Positions 1 to 10,460 of a stretch of DNA of 64,000 nucleotides are shown in pieces; positions within the stretch are counted from its first letter, which is position 1, and every line of letters begins with the position of its first letter. Origin of the DNA: Nepenthes gracilis (lineage: Eukaryota; Streptophyta; Magnoliopsida; Caryophyllales; Nepenthaceae); contig BSYO01000003.1 of NCBI GenBank assembly GCA_033239525.1, forward strand, positions 22,151,716-22,215,715. The letters run 5' to 3'. The notes under the pieces were generated by a model. The model saw nothing but the letters and a program-made list of their open reading frames with translations. It ran no database searches and was not told where the DNA came from. Both the position numbers and the translations under genes were made by a program.

Positions 1-2029
1 AATTTTTATGATCAAATTATTCACAACATGGTATATAAAATACGTGAATTTGATAACCACCTATTCAAAATTTATAAACATTCTAAACCTTTACGATTAA
101 AGACATCATCCTACGGAAGTAACAAACTCAACATATCCGCATAAGAAATTGAGTGATATAATATCACAATCGGATTATAATGTCAAAAATAAAATGTCTA
201 ATACTTACATGGCATATATTATCTAACATACGTGTTATAACTTATCTTTTCATAAAGTAAATAAATTAAAATATGCAACTCCCCCTCAACCATAAGTCTA
301 CCTTAAAAAAAATGCATCGGTCTTCTTTAATTAATGCACGTCACTCTTTAATAATCAATACATATCTCTCTCCCCCTTTTGTCATAAAATAAACAATAAG
401 ACAAAAGCAACAACAAAAGGGAAGTGACACTAATAATCAAAAGAAAACTATAAAATGACAGTGATTGCCATTTTGGACACTAATATTTAAGACAGATATG
501 AATAATAAATAATAAGATATTTTTCTTTCAATTTGAAGGGATTGCAATGTAAGGATGATGATGCTCGGTGACACTAAGATAGAAATAGTATAAACAAAAA
601 CATGATGCCACGAGAAAAAAATGGGAATTAGCAAAATAATTGTGATAATGAATATAAAATCCATGTGCTCAAAGCAACTGACTAAGTAAAATATGGCACG
701 ACAATATAGCAAAATGTATAGAAGTCACTAAATAATAAACATAATACGAATATGGTATTCACACATATAAAATGAAATATTTTTGTGTCAAAAGTACAAA
801 CTCAGAGAAAAATCAGTTGATTATACAAAATTTTTTATATTAATTTAAAAACAAACTTAAAGTAAAACACACACATATTCAAGTTAAGGTACAAGACATA
901 TGAAATATTACATATTAAGTGAATGCATTGTATTTCATGAGAGGGACTCAAAAGCTTCAATAATACATAATGTCTAACTTTCTCTTGTATGTTTTGACAT
1001 ATTCGAATATGAAAGTCAAATCTAAATCTACTATAATCTTTATTTGTCTTTCCTCTCTCCCTTTTTATAGACCTTTCATTTCGGTGCTTCATTATAAAAC
1101 AAATATCCTCATTTTTTATTTTCATTTTTCATTTAGAATTTTTTTAGCATACTTTCATATTTTTTCACTCCTTTTTTCTCTTTATTAATTTTTGACATAT
1201 TTTATTTTTCTTGTGGTATAACGTGAATTAATGTTCAACTAAAGTGAGGTCAATTCAAATTTAAGGTTAATCTAACACACATTAGATAATGTCCCAGACT
1301 ACACTAGTGTCCATTATAGAATAAGGTGTGACATTGTGCAAAGTGTAGAATATAGAATATGAAGAGGAAATTTATGCAATCATAGTATATGCCAACTAAA
1401 GTACTAATCATATAAAAACATAAATATTTTATAGGCCTAATTTTTCTCAACATCTTTCTCCATAGAATTGACAAATCCAATGCAAAATTCAAACCTTAGG
1501 ATTTATTTCAAAAATGTCAAATTTATATAAATTAATAAATTATTTATATTAATTATAGATTAGTATCAAAAATTAAATATTAAATCAAAATGAATTATAT
1601 TTGAGTAGCACTTCATATACATCTAAGTCATACAAGAGTTTATTTGAGGAAGAATTACCACACTTAATATGTGCACGATAGATACTTGTGTGTATTTGTT
1701 TAAAAATTTTGAGGTGTGCTGCGTGCTCGTGAACAAGCATAATTTAGATATCACATTCGATAAATACATGAGTGCCAGTAATTGATAGAATTGTATATTT
1801 TTACAAGTTTTATGATTGTATATATTTGTACAAATTTAGCATATTTTATATATTTGCATGAATTTAGTATATTATACAATTTCTCCCATATTTTATCACG
1901 ATTTATGTTATCGATATTTCAGTTTTGATCGTAAATATTATCATTTATATGTTTGTTCACCATATCCATATATAAAAAAAATTATACATATTTTGCTGTA
2001 TATTAGATTCATTATTGTCACATTTGTTA
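1..2029. other. AT-rich intergenic DNA, no gene recognised
   Basis: Strongly AT-rich sequence with frequent stops in all frames. The short open frames here have low-complexity Phe/Ile/Tyr-rich translations, and none shows a recognisable domain. No tRNA, LTR boundary or long repeat could be supported. It is probably decayed transposon or intergenic sequence. Confidence 0.6.
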
Positions 2030-2461
2030 ACTTTTTAGATCAGTGGATTCGAATATATTTATTGGGAATTCATGCATCGGAGAAACATTTTGGAAGAAAT
2101 AATTTTAGAATGCTTTTGATATTTGAATATATTTTAATAATTTGGATTAGCAGTTTGTTATTCTAGGTTTAAAATATTGTATTTGACCAAGAGCTGAGAT
2201 TTATAATTCAATACAATGTTTAATATCTTATTAGTTACTTTAATTTTAAATTTAAGATGTTTTTCTTTATAGTTTATGTTTATTAGTTACTTTTGCATCT
2301 TATACTTTGATATTTATATGATATTAGACCATTTAACAGTAATTGTCACGGATCACGTCTCAGTGCTTGGATTGAGTTTACATCGATCAATTAATTATTT
2401 ATTCATGGGTTTCAATTAGAGTCTGATTTTGATATATTTAATTTGTGCTAGGGTCATGACA
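2030..2461 (+). repeat. Degenerate LTR-like repeat, copy 1
   Basis: This stretch aligns by eye with 47080-47532. Shared landmarks in the same order are a 'catcttatactttgat'-like block, 'tggattgagttta', 'tagagtctga' against 'tagagcctaa', and an end of the form 'gggtcatgaca' against 'ggaccataaca'. Both copies end in CA, as an LTR would. No partner LTR or coding region is attached, so a solo or truncated LTR is an inference. Confidence 0.4.
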
Positions 2462-2712
2462 TTCAACAAAGTTTTTTTGGTGAAAACATTTTAAAAAATA
2501 ATAAAAATATATGGACTAAAACATATATAAACACTATTCTAAAAGTGAAACTAGCATAACACCGAATGAAATCTAAGCTCAATGCTTGCAAGAAAACCAA
2601 TGCTTCTCAAGGAGCAAAATAATCCCCATGTCTCAATCAACAAAGCCATTCTTTTTATTTACCAAAGTCCATCTTTTAGTTTTGACCTTATTCGATAAGT
2701 TAGACACTAATG

Positions 2713-2717
2713 ATTCT
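2713..2717. repeat. Target-site duplication ATTCT (left) of Tat element 1
   Basis: The five bases immediately before the left LTR are identical to the five immediately after the right LTR (13011-13015). This fixes both boundaries of the element. Confidence 0.9.
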
Positions 2718-3626
2718 TGTTGCGTCCGTGCATTCCGGCCGTCCTTCTATCGAAGAATGAATGGCCTTATGCGTTTGCGGATGGGTAGAAATGGGCAACA
2801 CAAAGTAAATAGAAAGCGAACGGTGAGACAGGAGTACGAGGACACAAATAAAATACACAATTTACGTGGAAAACCCCGTAATATAAGAAGGGGTAAAAAC
2901 CACGGCAACGGACGAAAAGTCCTAGAAGTTTTACTATTACGGCGAATGAGTACAATGAGAACCTGTGGAGCTATTCGTCTCCACAGTGAGTTACAGTGTA
3001 TGAAGTCTTGCTTCTTTGTTTCTTTCACTCTTTCTCTTTGCCTTTTCTCTTCTTCCTCGAGAATTCTTTACTCAGTATACTCAGACAAAATTTTTCGGAA
3101 TCCCCTCTTAGCAGCCCGAAAGGGGTATTTATAAGGGAGATGGTGCCGTTAGAAAGGGGACACGTGGCACTGGCGCGTCAGGGCTACCTGCCACTAACTC
3201 TACAGGTGCGGCGCGACAGAGACACTTGTCGCAGCCTGCAGATATGGTGTGTAGGGGCGCCTACCCTACAGATACGACGTGTCAGAGGTCGTTGATCACT
3301 TGTGGCAGCACGTACTCTGTGAGTCATCTGAGCTGGCATCCTCGGTCATTTTGGCTTTTTATCCTGAGGGCATGAGGTGGTTGTGGCCGTCCTTATGGTT
3401 TGGTTGATGGCGTCAGCCATACGTGGCATCCTCGTTCTTATTTGGGTCAAAGTGTCCTCCCAGACTGCCATTGCTATTTTTGGCTTCTCAGTTTAAGTCT
3501 GTGGGGCTTGGGACCAACTCAGTCTTTTGGGCCTAGTTGGGCTCGTGGGCCTCTTGGGCCAGCTTACCCTTGTGATCTTCTGGGCGCGCAATCGCAATTT
3601 TGGATCTTGGGTCCCGAGACTCATCA
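2718..3626 (-). repeat. 3' LTR of Tat element 1
   Basis: Begins TGTTGCGTCC and ends CTCATCA on the plus strand. It aligns along its full length to 12101-13010. It contains the same TATA motif (TATAAATA read on minus, 3126-3133) and a CACGTG core about 30 bp upstream of it. Confidence 0.93.
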
Positions 3627-3638
3627 TGAGCCCCCCAT
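3627..3638 (-). promoter_or_regulatory. Polypurine tract of Tat element 1
   Basis: Read on the minus strand, the sequence abutting the 3' LTR is ATGGGGGGCTCA, containing a run of six G. Position and purine content fit the plus-strand primer site of an LTR retrotransposon. Confidence 0.6.
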
Positions 3639-4005
3639 GTCAAATGGCTCGAGGACTCAACCGTTTGACATGCCTTACGAGCGCCCCTCTATCATGATAG
3701 TTCTCATTTGAGGTCTTTTTTATCAGTCCGGGACCTATCTTTCGCCGCCGTTTTATTTCTCTGTGGAGTATTAAATGCGATACCTGATTGAAGTGACGTC
3801 GCTTTGGAAAGCCCCACAGTCCACGCCTGCTCACTGCGGACGGGGCATTGACGCTTGGCAAGGTCATAATGAAGGCGCTTGTTTTTCGTTTGAAATTTCC
3901 TTTAAATTCCCTTTTTCGTCTTTATTCTTTCCCTCCCTCTTCTCTTCCTTTCCTTAGCATCCCCTGAAATTCCTTTTCACTGTCGAGTTTTTGCTTTCTG
4001 CTGCC

Positions 4006-5889
4006 ATGGCTCCCGGCGTCAAAGAAATAGCCTCTTCTCTCTCCCTCCAAGACCTTGAGCAAATTAGGGTGAAGTATGACATTTTGGAGTCCGCTTTGAT
4101 GGTGGTACCAAGGGCCACCGAGAGGGCGTGTAGTCCTCCGGCTGGCTTTATTGCTGTCTACGAGGTTCAACTTAAAGGTGGACTTCGTTTCCCCGTTCCG
4201 CTGGAGCTTTACCGTCTGATGAAGGATTTGGCGGTCCCATTCGCGAGGCTTCAGCCTAACGTATTCTCCCGGTACTTGGTCTCCCTCTGCGTATTCTCCC
4301 GTTGCCACAATAAGGTCCTTGAGGCGGCCATGGTGAAAGTCATGTTTTGTTTCACTCAAAATCTTGACTGGATCACCATGACTCCTCGTCCGAGTTTGCT
4401 TGAGATTAGTGGAGGGAATCTGGACTCCACGAAAAGGTGGAAGGACAAGTTCTTTTTCCTGGGAGTCGTTGAGGATTGGGAGCTCTCGCCCGTGTGGGAA
4501 AACATGGCGAGTAAACATTGTTCCGTCGCTACGGATGAGGAGAGAGAAGTCGCCAAGGAGGTCACTGACTTAGTGATGGCCAACCTTGGTAGCTTTAATG
4601 TGGGGAAAAAGAACGTCTGGTTGTCTCCTGAAAAATTGGCCGAGGCCAAGTGGGTGACATTGTCTGGGGATTCTGCCGCTGCGACTTCGAAGAAGAAGAA
4701 GAAGAAGAAAAAAAAGAGGGTTCCCTCATAATTCAAGAGCCGTCCGAGAGGCAACGGAAAAGTCCACTGACTGAAGCCTCCGAAGACCCACTGGACATTA
4801 TTGATGAGTCCTTGTCTGGCAATGATAACGCCGTAATTGCCCCATGGTTAAGAAGGCCATGAGGTTGGTCTCTGGCCCTTCTGTGGCGTCCGAGGCAGCC
4901 ACCCCTTCTTCTTCTAGCACCGAGACCCAGCGTGCGGTCTCGGTCATCCCTGTGGGTCCCTCATTCGACGATCCTATTGTTATTGATGCCTCAGAGGAGC
5001 CATCTTTTGATATTACCATAGAGCCTTGCGAGACGGAGGCAATCGCCGTCGTTACAGCTGAGGATCTTTTTGACATTCTTAGCGGCGATGAAGCTGAGGT
5101 CGCGGTCTCAGAGATCCCAGCTGCCGCTGGGGCCTCGGATGTTATGGAGCCCACGATTCCTAAAGGTCCTCCATCCGAGGCTACTTTTGATGTTTCTACG
5201 GCATCCGCGGGGCACCTATTCGTGCCCGAGGCCTCAGGAGAGCGTGGCCCAACTCAAGATCCTCTGGTTTCTAAGGTACTTTGCTGTTCTCCCGTTTACC
5301 TTGCTTTCCGTTGCATGTGTCTAAGTGACCTTGGTTCCTCTTGCAGCTTTAGGATTTGATCGGTGGCCTTAGTCAGCTGGTGGGTGAAGTCACTCATTCT
5401 CGTTCGGAGGCGGGGTCTTCGAGAGCCGTTCGGGAGGAGAACCAGCGGCTGCATGTGGTGCTTACTGAGGCCGCCACGAAGAGCGCATCATATGAGGAAA
5501 CCCTAAGGCTCTTACAGGTCCAATACGGATTCATCTTGGAACGGAATCTTCAGTTAAAGGAGGCGCTGAGGGCCTCGGTGAAGGCCACGGACATAGCGCC
5601 CCTGCTGAAGACCAAGTTCTGGGATGGTATTCATTTGTGCCACCGGCTGATGCAGCTTTTGTATCCACAATTCCCTGTCGCCGTGCTGGATTCGCGCAAT
5701 GCAAGCACTGCACGCCCCGAGGACGTATATGGCCTTAGAAGGAGGCCGTTTCCTGGGTCCCCGCGTCCGAGTCCCTCTGGGGGTCCTCGCTCTTCAGATC
5801 AGCCAGGGAGCTCGAGCCATGCAGGGGACTCTTTATCACAAGAAGGACCATCCGTGGCCTTTCCTCCGCTGGGCCTTACCGAGTCCTAG
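4006..5889 (+). pseudogene. Antisense gene (aORF) of Tat element 1, 'putative gypsy type transposon' family
   Basis: This gene runs opposite to gag-pol, between integrase and the 3' LTR. The start at 4006 lies in a good plant context (gccATGgc); an upstream in-frame ATG at 3991 is less likely. The N-terminal 230 residues contain the block GFIAVYEVQLKGGLRFPVPL followed by a QPNVFSRYLV segment. From memory this matches Pfam Transposase_28, a family named for such elements whose function is unknown. A Lys-rich tract (4689-4717) coincides with a frame change. An acidic Ser/Thr/Pro-rich middle (4844-5275) follows, then a 77-bp intron (5276-5352, phase 0), then a coiled-coil C-terminus ending in a Ser/Pro-rich tail. 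A TTTAAAT box lies about 100 bp upstream, and AATAAA lies at 5928-5933. Two frame breaks in exon 1 mean it is probably inactive. Antisense ORFs at this position are known from Tat elements. Confidence 0.75.
5276..5352 (+). other. Predicted 77-bp spliceosomal intron in the element 1 antisense gene
   Basis: The donor is AAG|GTACTT. The acceptor is the second of two AGs (TTTAG|GATTTG), because the first one (TTGCAG) would put a stop codon in the second exon. Splicing joins two long open frames in phase 0. The element 2 homologue has a 77-bp phase-0 intron at the corresponding place (40876-40952). Confidence 0.7.
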
Positions 5890-5927
5890 CATTCTTTTTC
5901 CTTCCCCATTCTTGTATTACACACATG

Positions 5928-5933
5928 AATAAA
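5928..5933 (+). terminator. Poly(A) signal AATAAA of the element 1 antisense gene
   Basis: AATAAA lies 39 bases after the stop codon of the antisense gene, in an AT-rich setting after a T/C-rich stretch. This supports an independent plus-strand transcription unit. Confidence 0.5.
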
Positions 5934-6063
5934 AAAGCGAACGTTTGGGTTTATCATAAGTGCCATGTTTTTTATTCTTGATCCTTGGAGCACGCTTCTC
6001 ACCGTGTTAAACGAATGATCTCATGTCCGTTTGGCTCTCTTTTTCTTCTTTTTTTTTTTGCTT

Positions 6064-6487
6064 GGATGAATCCGAGTTTTATGTATGACCTCTTGGGCCG
6101 ATCGGACGAATTCAAGTTTTATTTACGACCTCTTGGGCCGCTCGAACGAATCCGAGTTTTATTTACGACCTCTTGGGCCGCTCGGATGAATCCGAGTTTT
6201 GTTTAAGACCTCTTGGGCCGCTCGGATGAATCCGAGTTTTATTTACGACCTCTTAGGCCACTCGGACGAGTCCGAATTTTGTTTACGACCTCTTGGGCCG
6301 CTCGGACAAGTTTGAGTTTTGTTTACAACCTCTTGGGCTGCTAGGATGAGTCCGAATTTTATTTACGACCTCTTGGGCCTCTCGGATGAGTTCGAGTTTT
6401 CTTTACGACCTCTTGGGCAGCTCGGACGAGTCTGAGTTTTGTTTACGACCTCTTTGGCGGTTCGGACGAGTTCGAGTTTTATTTGTC
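6064..6487. repeat. 40-bp tandem array, ten and a half units, in Tat element 1
   Basis: Exactly 40-bp period: the GACCTCTTGGGCC core recurs at 6087, 6127, 6167 and so on to 6447. Each unit carries CTCGGAYGARTCCGAG or a variant, a 6-bp stem with a 4-nt loop (perfect at 6181-6196 and 6221-6236). The period is not a multiple of three and the array lies beyond the integrase stop, so it is non-coding. It sits in the variable region downstream of pol. Confidence 0.92.
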
Positions 6488-6503
6488 GGAGACGACTCAG
6501 CTG

Positions 6504-7673
6504 TCACTGGTAGTATCTCCTCAGATGAGTGGCGGTCCACATCCGGGGTACCAGCTTGCCGTCTTGAGTGCGCAATTTGTAAGCCCCTCTTCGCAGGACG
6601 GCGGAGACCAAAAACGGCCATTCCCAATTTGGCAAGAACTTGTTTCTGCCGGTGTTCTTTCCTGTAGCTTTCACGCTCCTCAGCACTAGGTCCCCAATCT
6701 CGAACTGTCACGCCTTTACCTTCTTGTTTTAATAGCGGGCTACTCGTTGCTGGTAGGCCGCTATCCTAAGCCTTGCCCGATCATGTACCTCCTCAAGAGT
6801 GTCGAGGCTTTCTCGAAGCCTCTGGCTGTTGTCCGTCGTGCTGAAGCATCCAACCCGAGGGCTAGTGAGGCCTACTTCTATTGGAATGACTGCTTTGACC
6901 CCGTAGCAAAGACTGAAAGGGGTGGGTCTCTCTTGTGGGTTCTCTGGGGTTGTTCTGTATGACCAGAGGACCGAGGACAGCTCGTGAACCCATGAGCCCT
7001 CAGAACACTCTAGCTTAGTCTTCAACCCATGCAGGATTGTGCGGTTCGTCACCTCCACCTGCCCGTTGGCCCGCGGGTATGCTACTGACGTGTGTACCAG
7101 GTTGATCCTCAGGCTGGTGCAGTACTTAGTGAATCGTTTTTTGGTAAACTGCATCCTGTTATCGTTCACGATACACTCTAGTATTCCAAACCTGCATACA
7201 ATATTCTGTCGGAGGAACTCAGTCGCATTATGCTCTATTATCCTAGCCAGTGGTACTGCTTCTACCCATTTGATGAAATAATCTATTCCGACAATTAGGA
7301 ACTTTCTCTGTCCGGGAGCGAGGGAAAGTGGTCGGAGGATATCGAGCTCCCACTGGGCGAACAGCCACGGGGATTGTAGTGCTCGGAGATCTGTGTGGGG
7401 GCGATGGCTCATGTTGCTGTGAAGTTGGCAGTTCTCACACTTGTGCATAAAATCCGTGGCGTCATACTTCATCGTTAGCCAGTAGTATCATTGTCTCATA
7501 AGTTTAAAAGCTTGGTTCTTCCCCCCGATGTGGGATCCACATACTCCGAGGTGAACCTCCTGGAGGGCGTACTCGGCCTCTTCTGAGGTAAGACACCTTA
7601 GGTAAGGGGCAAAGAAGCCCCGTCGATACAGCTGGCCGTCTACGATCGTGTACCATCCCGCCGTCTTTTTCAC
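6504..7673 (-). pseudogene. Integrase domain of Tat element 1 pol
   Basis: Read on minus, the order is as follows. The zinc-binding HHCC region (7673-7400) has HLGVCGSHIGG and then CENCQLH. The catalytic core has the three acidic residues in WELDI, VNDN and NGQVEVTN, so the DDE triad is present. The C-terminus ends with GDLVLRSVKA, then PFLVSAVL and LRRYYQ. Stops interrupt it between the zinc finger and core (about 7485) and near 6727. It would insert the cDNA copy into the host chromosome. Length and order are normal for Tat; it is inactive as a single protein. Confidence 0.88.
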
Positions 7674-7703
7674 CTTCTTGGCTTCATTTGGATCCTCCGG
7701 CAG

Positions 7704-8363
7704 CTAGCCGTCGGATAAATACTTCAGATAAGGAGTCATCCAAGTGCTTCCGTCCGCGACTTGTATTACCTCCAGCTCGAGGTCTTCGACGCTGGACCTA
7801 CTCAGGACTTCGCGCATCCCCCAAGCATACTGTTCAGGATCCCCAGAAGCCGCGGCCCGTGCAAGCGTGTCAGCCTTGGCGTTTTCCTCCCGTGGGATGT
7901 GGACGAACTCGGCTGTCTTGAAGTCCATAATCATGCCTTTAACATTGGAAAGGTATTTGGATAGCTGTGCATTGTTGACGTCGAACTTTCCGCGAACCTG
8001 ATTGACGACCAGTTCAGAGTCACTATAGATGATCAAATCCTTAGCCGAGCACTCCTTGGCAAGTCGAAGTCCTTCCAGCAAGGCCTCGTACTCTGCGATG
8101 TTGTTTGTGGCGGAGAACCCCAGGGTTAGTGAATACTTTGTCTCCAGCCCCTCGGGCGTGGGCAAGATAACACCTGCTCCGTAACCATCCTTCTTGGACG
8201 AGCCATCCACGTGTAGGGTCCAGGTGGACGCCCTGCTGAGTTCGTCGGTTGCAGCTTTGTCCTCGTCACAATTGGGCGGCGCCGTTGTCTCGACAAGGAA
8301 GTCCGCGAGTGCTTGTCCCTTTAAGGCTGGCCTCGGACGAAACTCTATGTTGAATTCCCCCAA
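7704..8363 (-). pseudogene. Second (archaeal-type) RNase H domain of Tat element 1
   Basis: The minus frame contains WTLHVDGSSKKDGYGAGVIL, then NIAEYEALLEGLRLA, then IIYSDSELVVNQV and REENAKADTLARAA. These are the four acidic/His motif regions of a complete RNase H1-like fold. This additional domain, between the native RNase H and integrase, is a known acquisition of Tat elements. It would degrade the RNA strand of the hybrid during cDNA synthesis. The stop after LSDG at 7704 separates it from the linker to integrase. Confidence 0.85.
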
Positions 8364-8372
8364 TTCGATGGC

Positions 8373-8708
8373 CTACTTGATCAGTCGCTCGGAGATCTCG
8401 GGCTTCTGTAAGATGGCCCTTATTGGTTGGTCGGTCAAGACTGCTATCCTGTGCGCCTGAAAATACGGTCTGAGCTTCCTTGCAGAATACACCAATGCTA
8501 AGGCCACCTTCTCCGCGAGTGGATACCTGGTCTCGGCGTCCATGAGAGTATTGCTCACATAGTATACGGGCTGCTGCCTGCCATGTTTCTCTCGCACTAG
8601 TGCCGAGCTTAACGCTGTTCGGATACGGAGAGGTATAGGTATAGCTCCCCGCCCTGCTGGGGAGAAGCTAAAAGGGGTGGACTCGAGAGGTAGCTCTTGA
8701 GTCCTCAA
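8373..8708 (-). pseudogene. Native RNase H domain of Tat element 1
   Basis: The minus frame contains QPVYYVSNTLMDAETRYPLA, ALALVYSARKLRPYFQ and VLTDQPIRAILQKPE. This is the degenerate gypsy RNase H (connection-like) that precedes the second RNase H in Tat elements. It ends at a TAG where family members have Trp, so one G-to-A change separates it from the next domain. Upstream, towards RT, a frame break lies near 8710-8840. Confidence 0.82.
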
Positions 8709-8842
8709 AATGCATCCTCACAGTCATCACTCCACCGGAAGTCCCGAGACTTCGTCCCCCTCAGGGCTTTGAAGAACGGCAGGTGCTTCTCTGCTGATTT
8801 TGCTAGGAAACGCGAGAGGGCGGCCACCCGCCGGTAAAGCTG

Positions 8843-9625
8843 TTAGACTTTCTTTACTGTCTGTGGGGATCGCATGTCTAGGATCGCTTGGATCTTTTCT
8901 GGGTTTGTCTCGATTTCCCAGTGCAACACGATGTAACCAAAGAATTTTTCGGAAGCAACACCGAAGGTGCACTTACTTGGATTGAGTTTCATTCCATGGG
9001 ACCTAAGCACGTGGAAGGTCTCGGCCAAGTCCTTGACGTGGTCGCCGCTTGCCTTGCTCTTGACGAGCATGTCGTCAACGTACACTTCCACGTTGTTGCC
9101 TATTAGTTCCTTGAACATCTTGTTCACAAGTCGCTGATAAGTTGCTCCCGCGTTATTGAGGTCAAAGGGTATCACCTTGTAGCAGTATGTCCCTTGGTCT
9201 ATTACGAACAACGTGTGTTCCTCATCCTCGAGACTCATTCTGATCTGGTTGTACCCTGAGTATGCATCCATGAAGCTTAAGAGTTCGTGGCCTGACGTTG
9301 AATCCACAAGTTGGTTGATTCTGGGTAGGGGGAAGCTGTCCTTGGGGCACGCCTTATTGAGGTCAGTGAAGTCTATGCACATCCTTCACTTCCCGTTACT
9401 CTTCTTCACAATGACAACATTGGTCAGCCAATCCGGGTACTACACTTCTCGAATGAATCCGGCATCTAGGAGTTTCTTGACCTCATCACGGACAGCCACT
9501 AACTTCTCGGTGGAGTAGTTCCTGCGCTTCTGTCTGACTGGTTTGTGCCGAGAGTCGATGCCTAGCTTGTGAACAATGACCTCAGAAGAGATCCCGGGCA
9601 TGTCACTGGGGGACCATGCGAACAC
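8843..9625 (-). pseudogene. Reverse transcriptase domain of Tat element 1
   Basis: Read on minus: first the RT N-terminal lead with DMPGISSEVIVHKL and VKKLLDAGFIREV (9625-9440), then MCIDFTDLNKACPKDSFPLP, FMDAYSGYNQIRM and the polymerase box YVDD (9071-9082). The catalytic Asp pair is intact. Two stops break the domain: TAG at about 9440, where relatives have Gln, and TGA at about 9383, where relatives have Trp. The protein would copy element RNA into cDNA in a cytoplasmic particle. Confidence 0.92.
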
Positions 9626-9761
9626 GTCCGAGTTTTCTTGTAGGAAGCTGGTGAGCTGGTCCCTGATAGTCTCTGGGAGTGAACTCCCTATCTGGACATA
9701 CTTTTCCTGATCCGTGGGATCTAGGGGGACTCGGACGATTGGTTCTCTAGGAGTGAACTCC

Positions 9762-10240
9762 CTATCTGGTGAGCTGAGCGTGCTGCGACGTGGCCTCGTC
9801 CCTGAGGTCGAGGTCTTCCATAGGTTGTGGAAGTGTTACTTGCGTGGTCTGCGCTAAGTAACACATTCGCCCCGTGGATTGATCCTCGAGGACTTCTCCT
9901 TTCCCGTACGGGGTGGGAAACTTCATCTTGAGATGCAGGATAAATGTCACTGCATTGAATGTGGCCAAGCAAGGCCGTCCAAGGATTGCATTGTAGACCG
10001 AGGGCAGGTCCACGATTAGGAAGGTGAGGACCTTAGATGCCGTCCTCGGGTGTGTTCCCAGGATTACTTCTAACTGGATGATACCCTGGACGGGCACTTA
10101 CTCGTTGTCTAGCCCGTAAAGTGGCCCTTCCGGCGCTTTTCATCCGATTTTTTTAAGTCCTAGTTTGAAGTAGGCATTAAGGTACAGCAAATTGCGAGAG
10201 CTTCCATTATCAATAAATACTCGTTTCATCTAGTAGTCAT
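9762..10240 (-). pseudogene. Aspartic protease domain of Tat element 1
   Basis: The minus strand shows RVFIDNGSS, a Tat-type form of the protease active site, near 10195-10220. It is followed after a stop by VPVQGIIQLEVILG, FLIVDLPSVYNAILGRP and LKMKFPTPYGKGEV. Such a protease would cleave the gag-pol polyprotein. Stops occur just before the active-site segment (about 10231) and at about 10098. Confidence 0.8.
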
Positions 10241-10460
10241 TTGCTCCATCAGAAACGAATACGGTTACAACCAGGGGGTCGGAGTGAGGAGAGGTTACAT
10301 GATCCAGGTCCCTATTACTAAAGGAAATAACGTCGTCTTCACTCCTAAGCCCCGTCCTAGGCCTTTTTGCTGTCGCGAGCTTGTGCCCGTCTCCTCCGGC
10401 CGGTCGGCTTGATATCATATTTACGACCCTCGTAGCCACTCAATTCCTGGGGGCTCAGCG

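Noticed and set aside
2586..3134. 182-codon plus frame as a gene
   Set aside because: It crosses the boundary of the element 1 LTR, is low complexity and has a paralogous fragment in the other LTR (12139-12456). It is an LTR shadow.
6064..6487. CRISPR-like array
   Set aside because: Units are contiguous 40-bp repeats without unique spacers, and the sequence is a plant retrotransposon.
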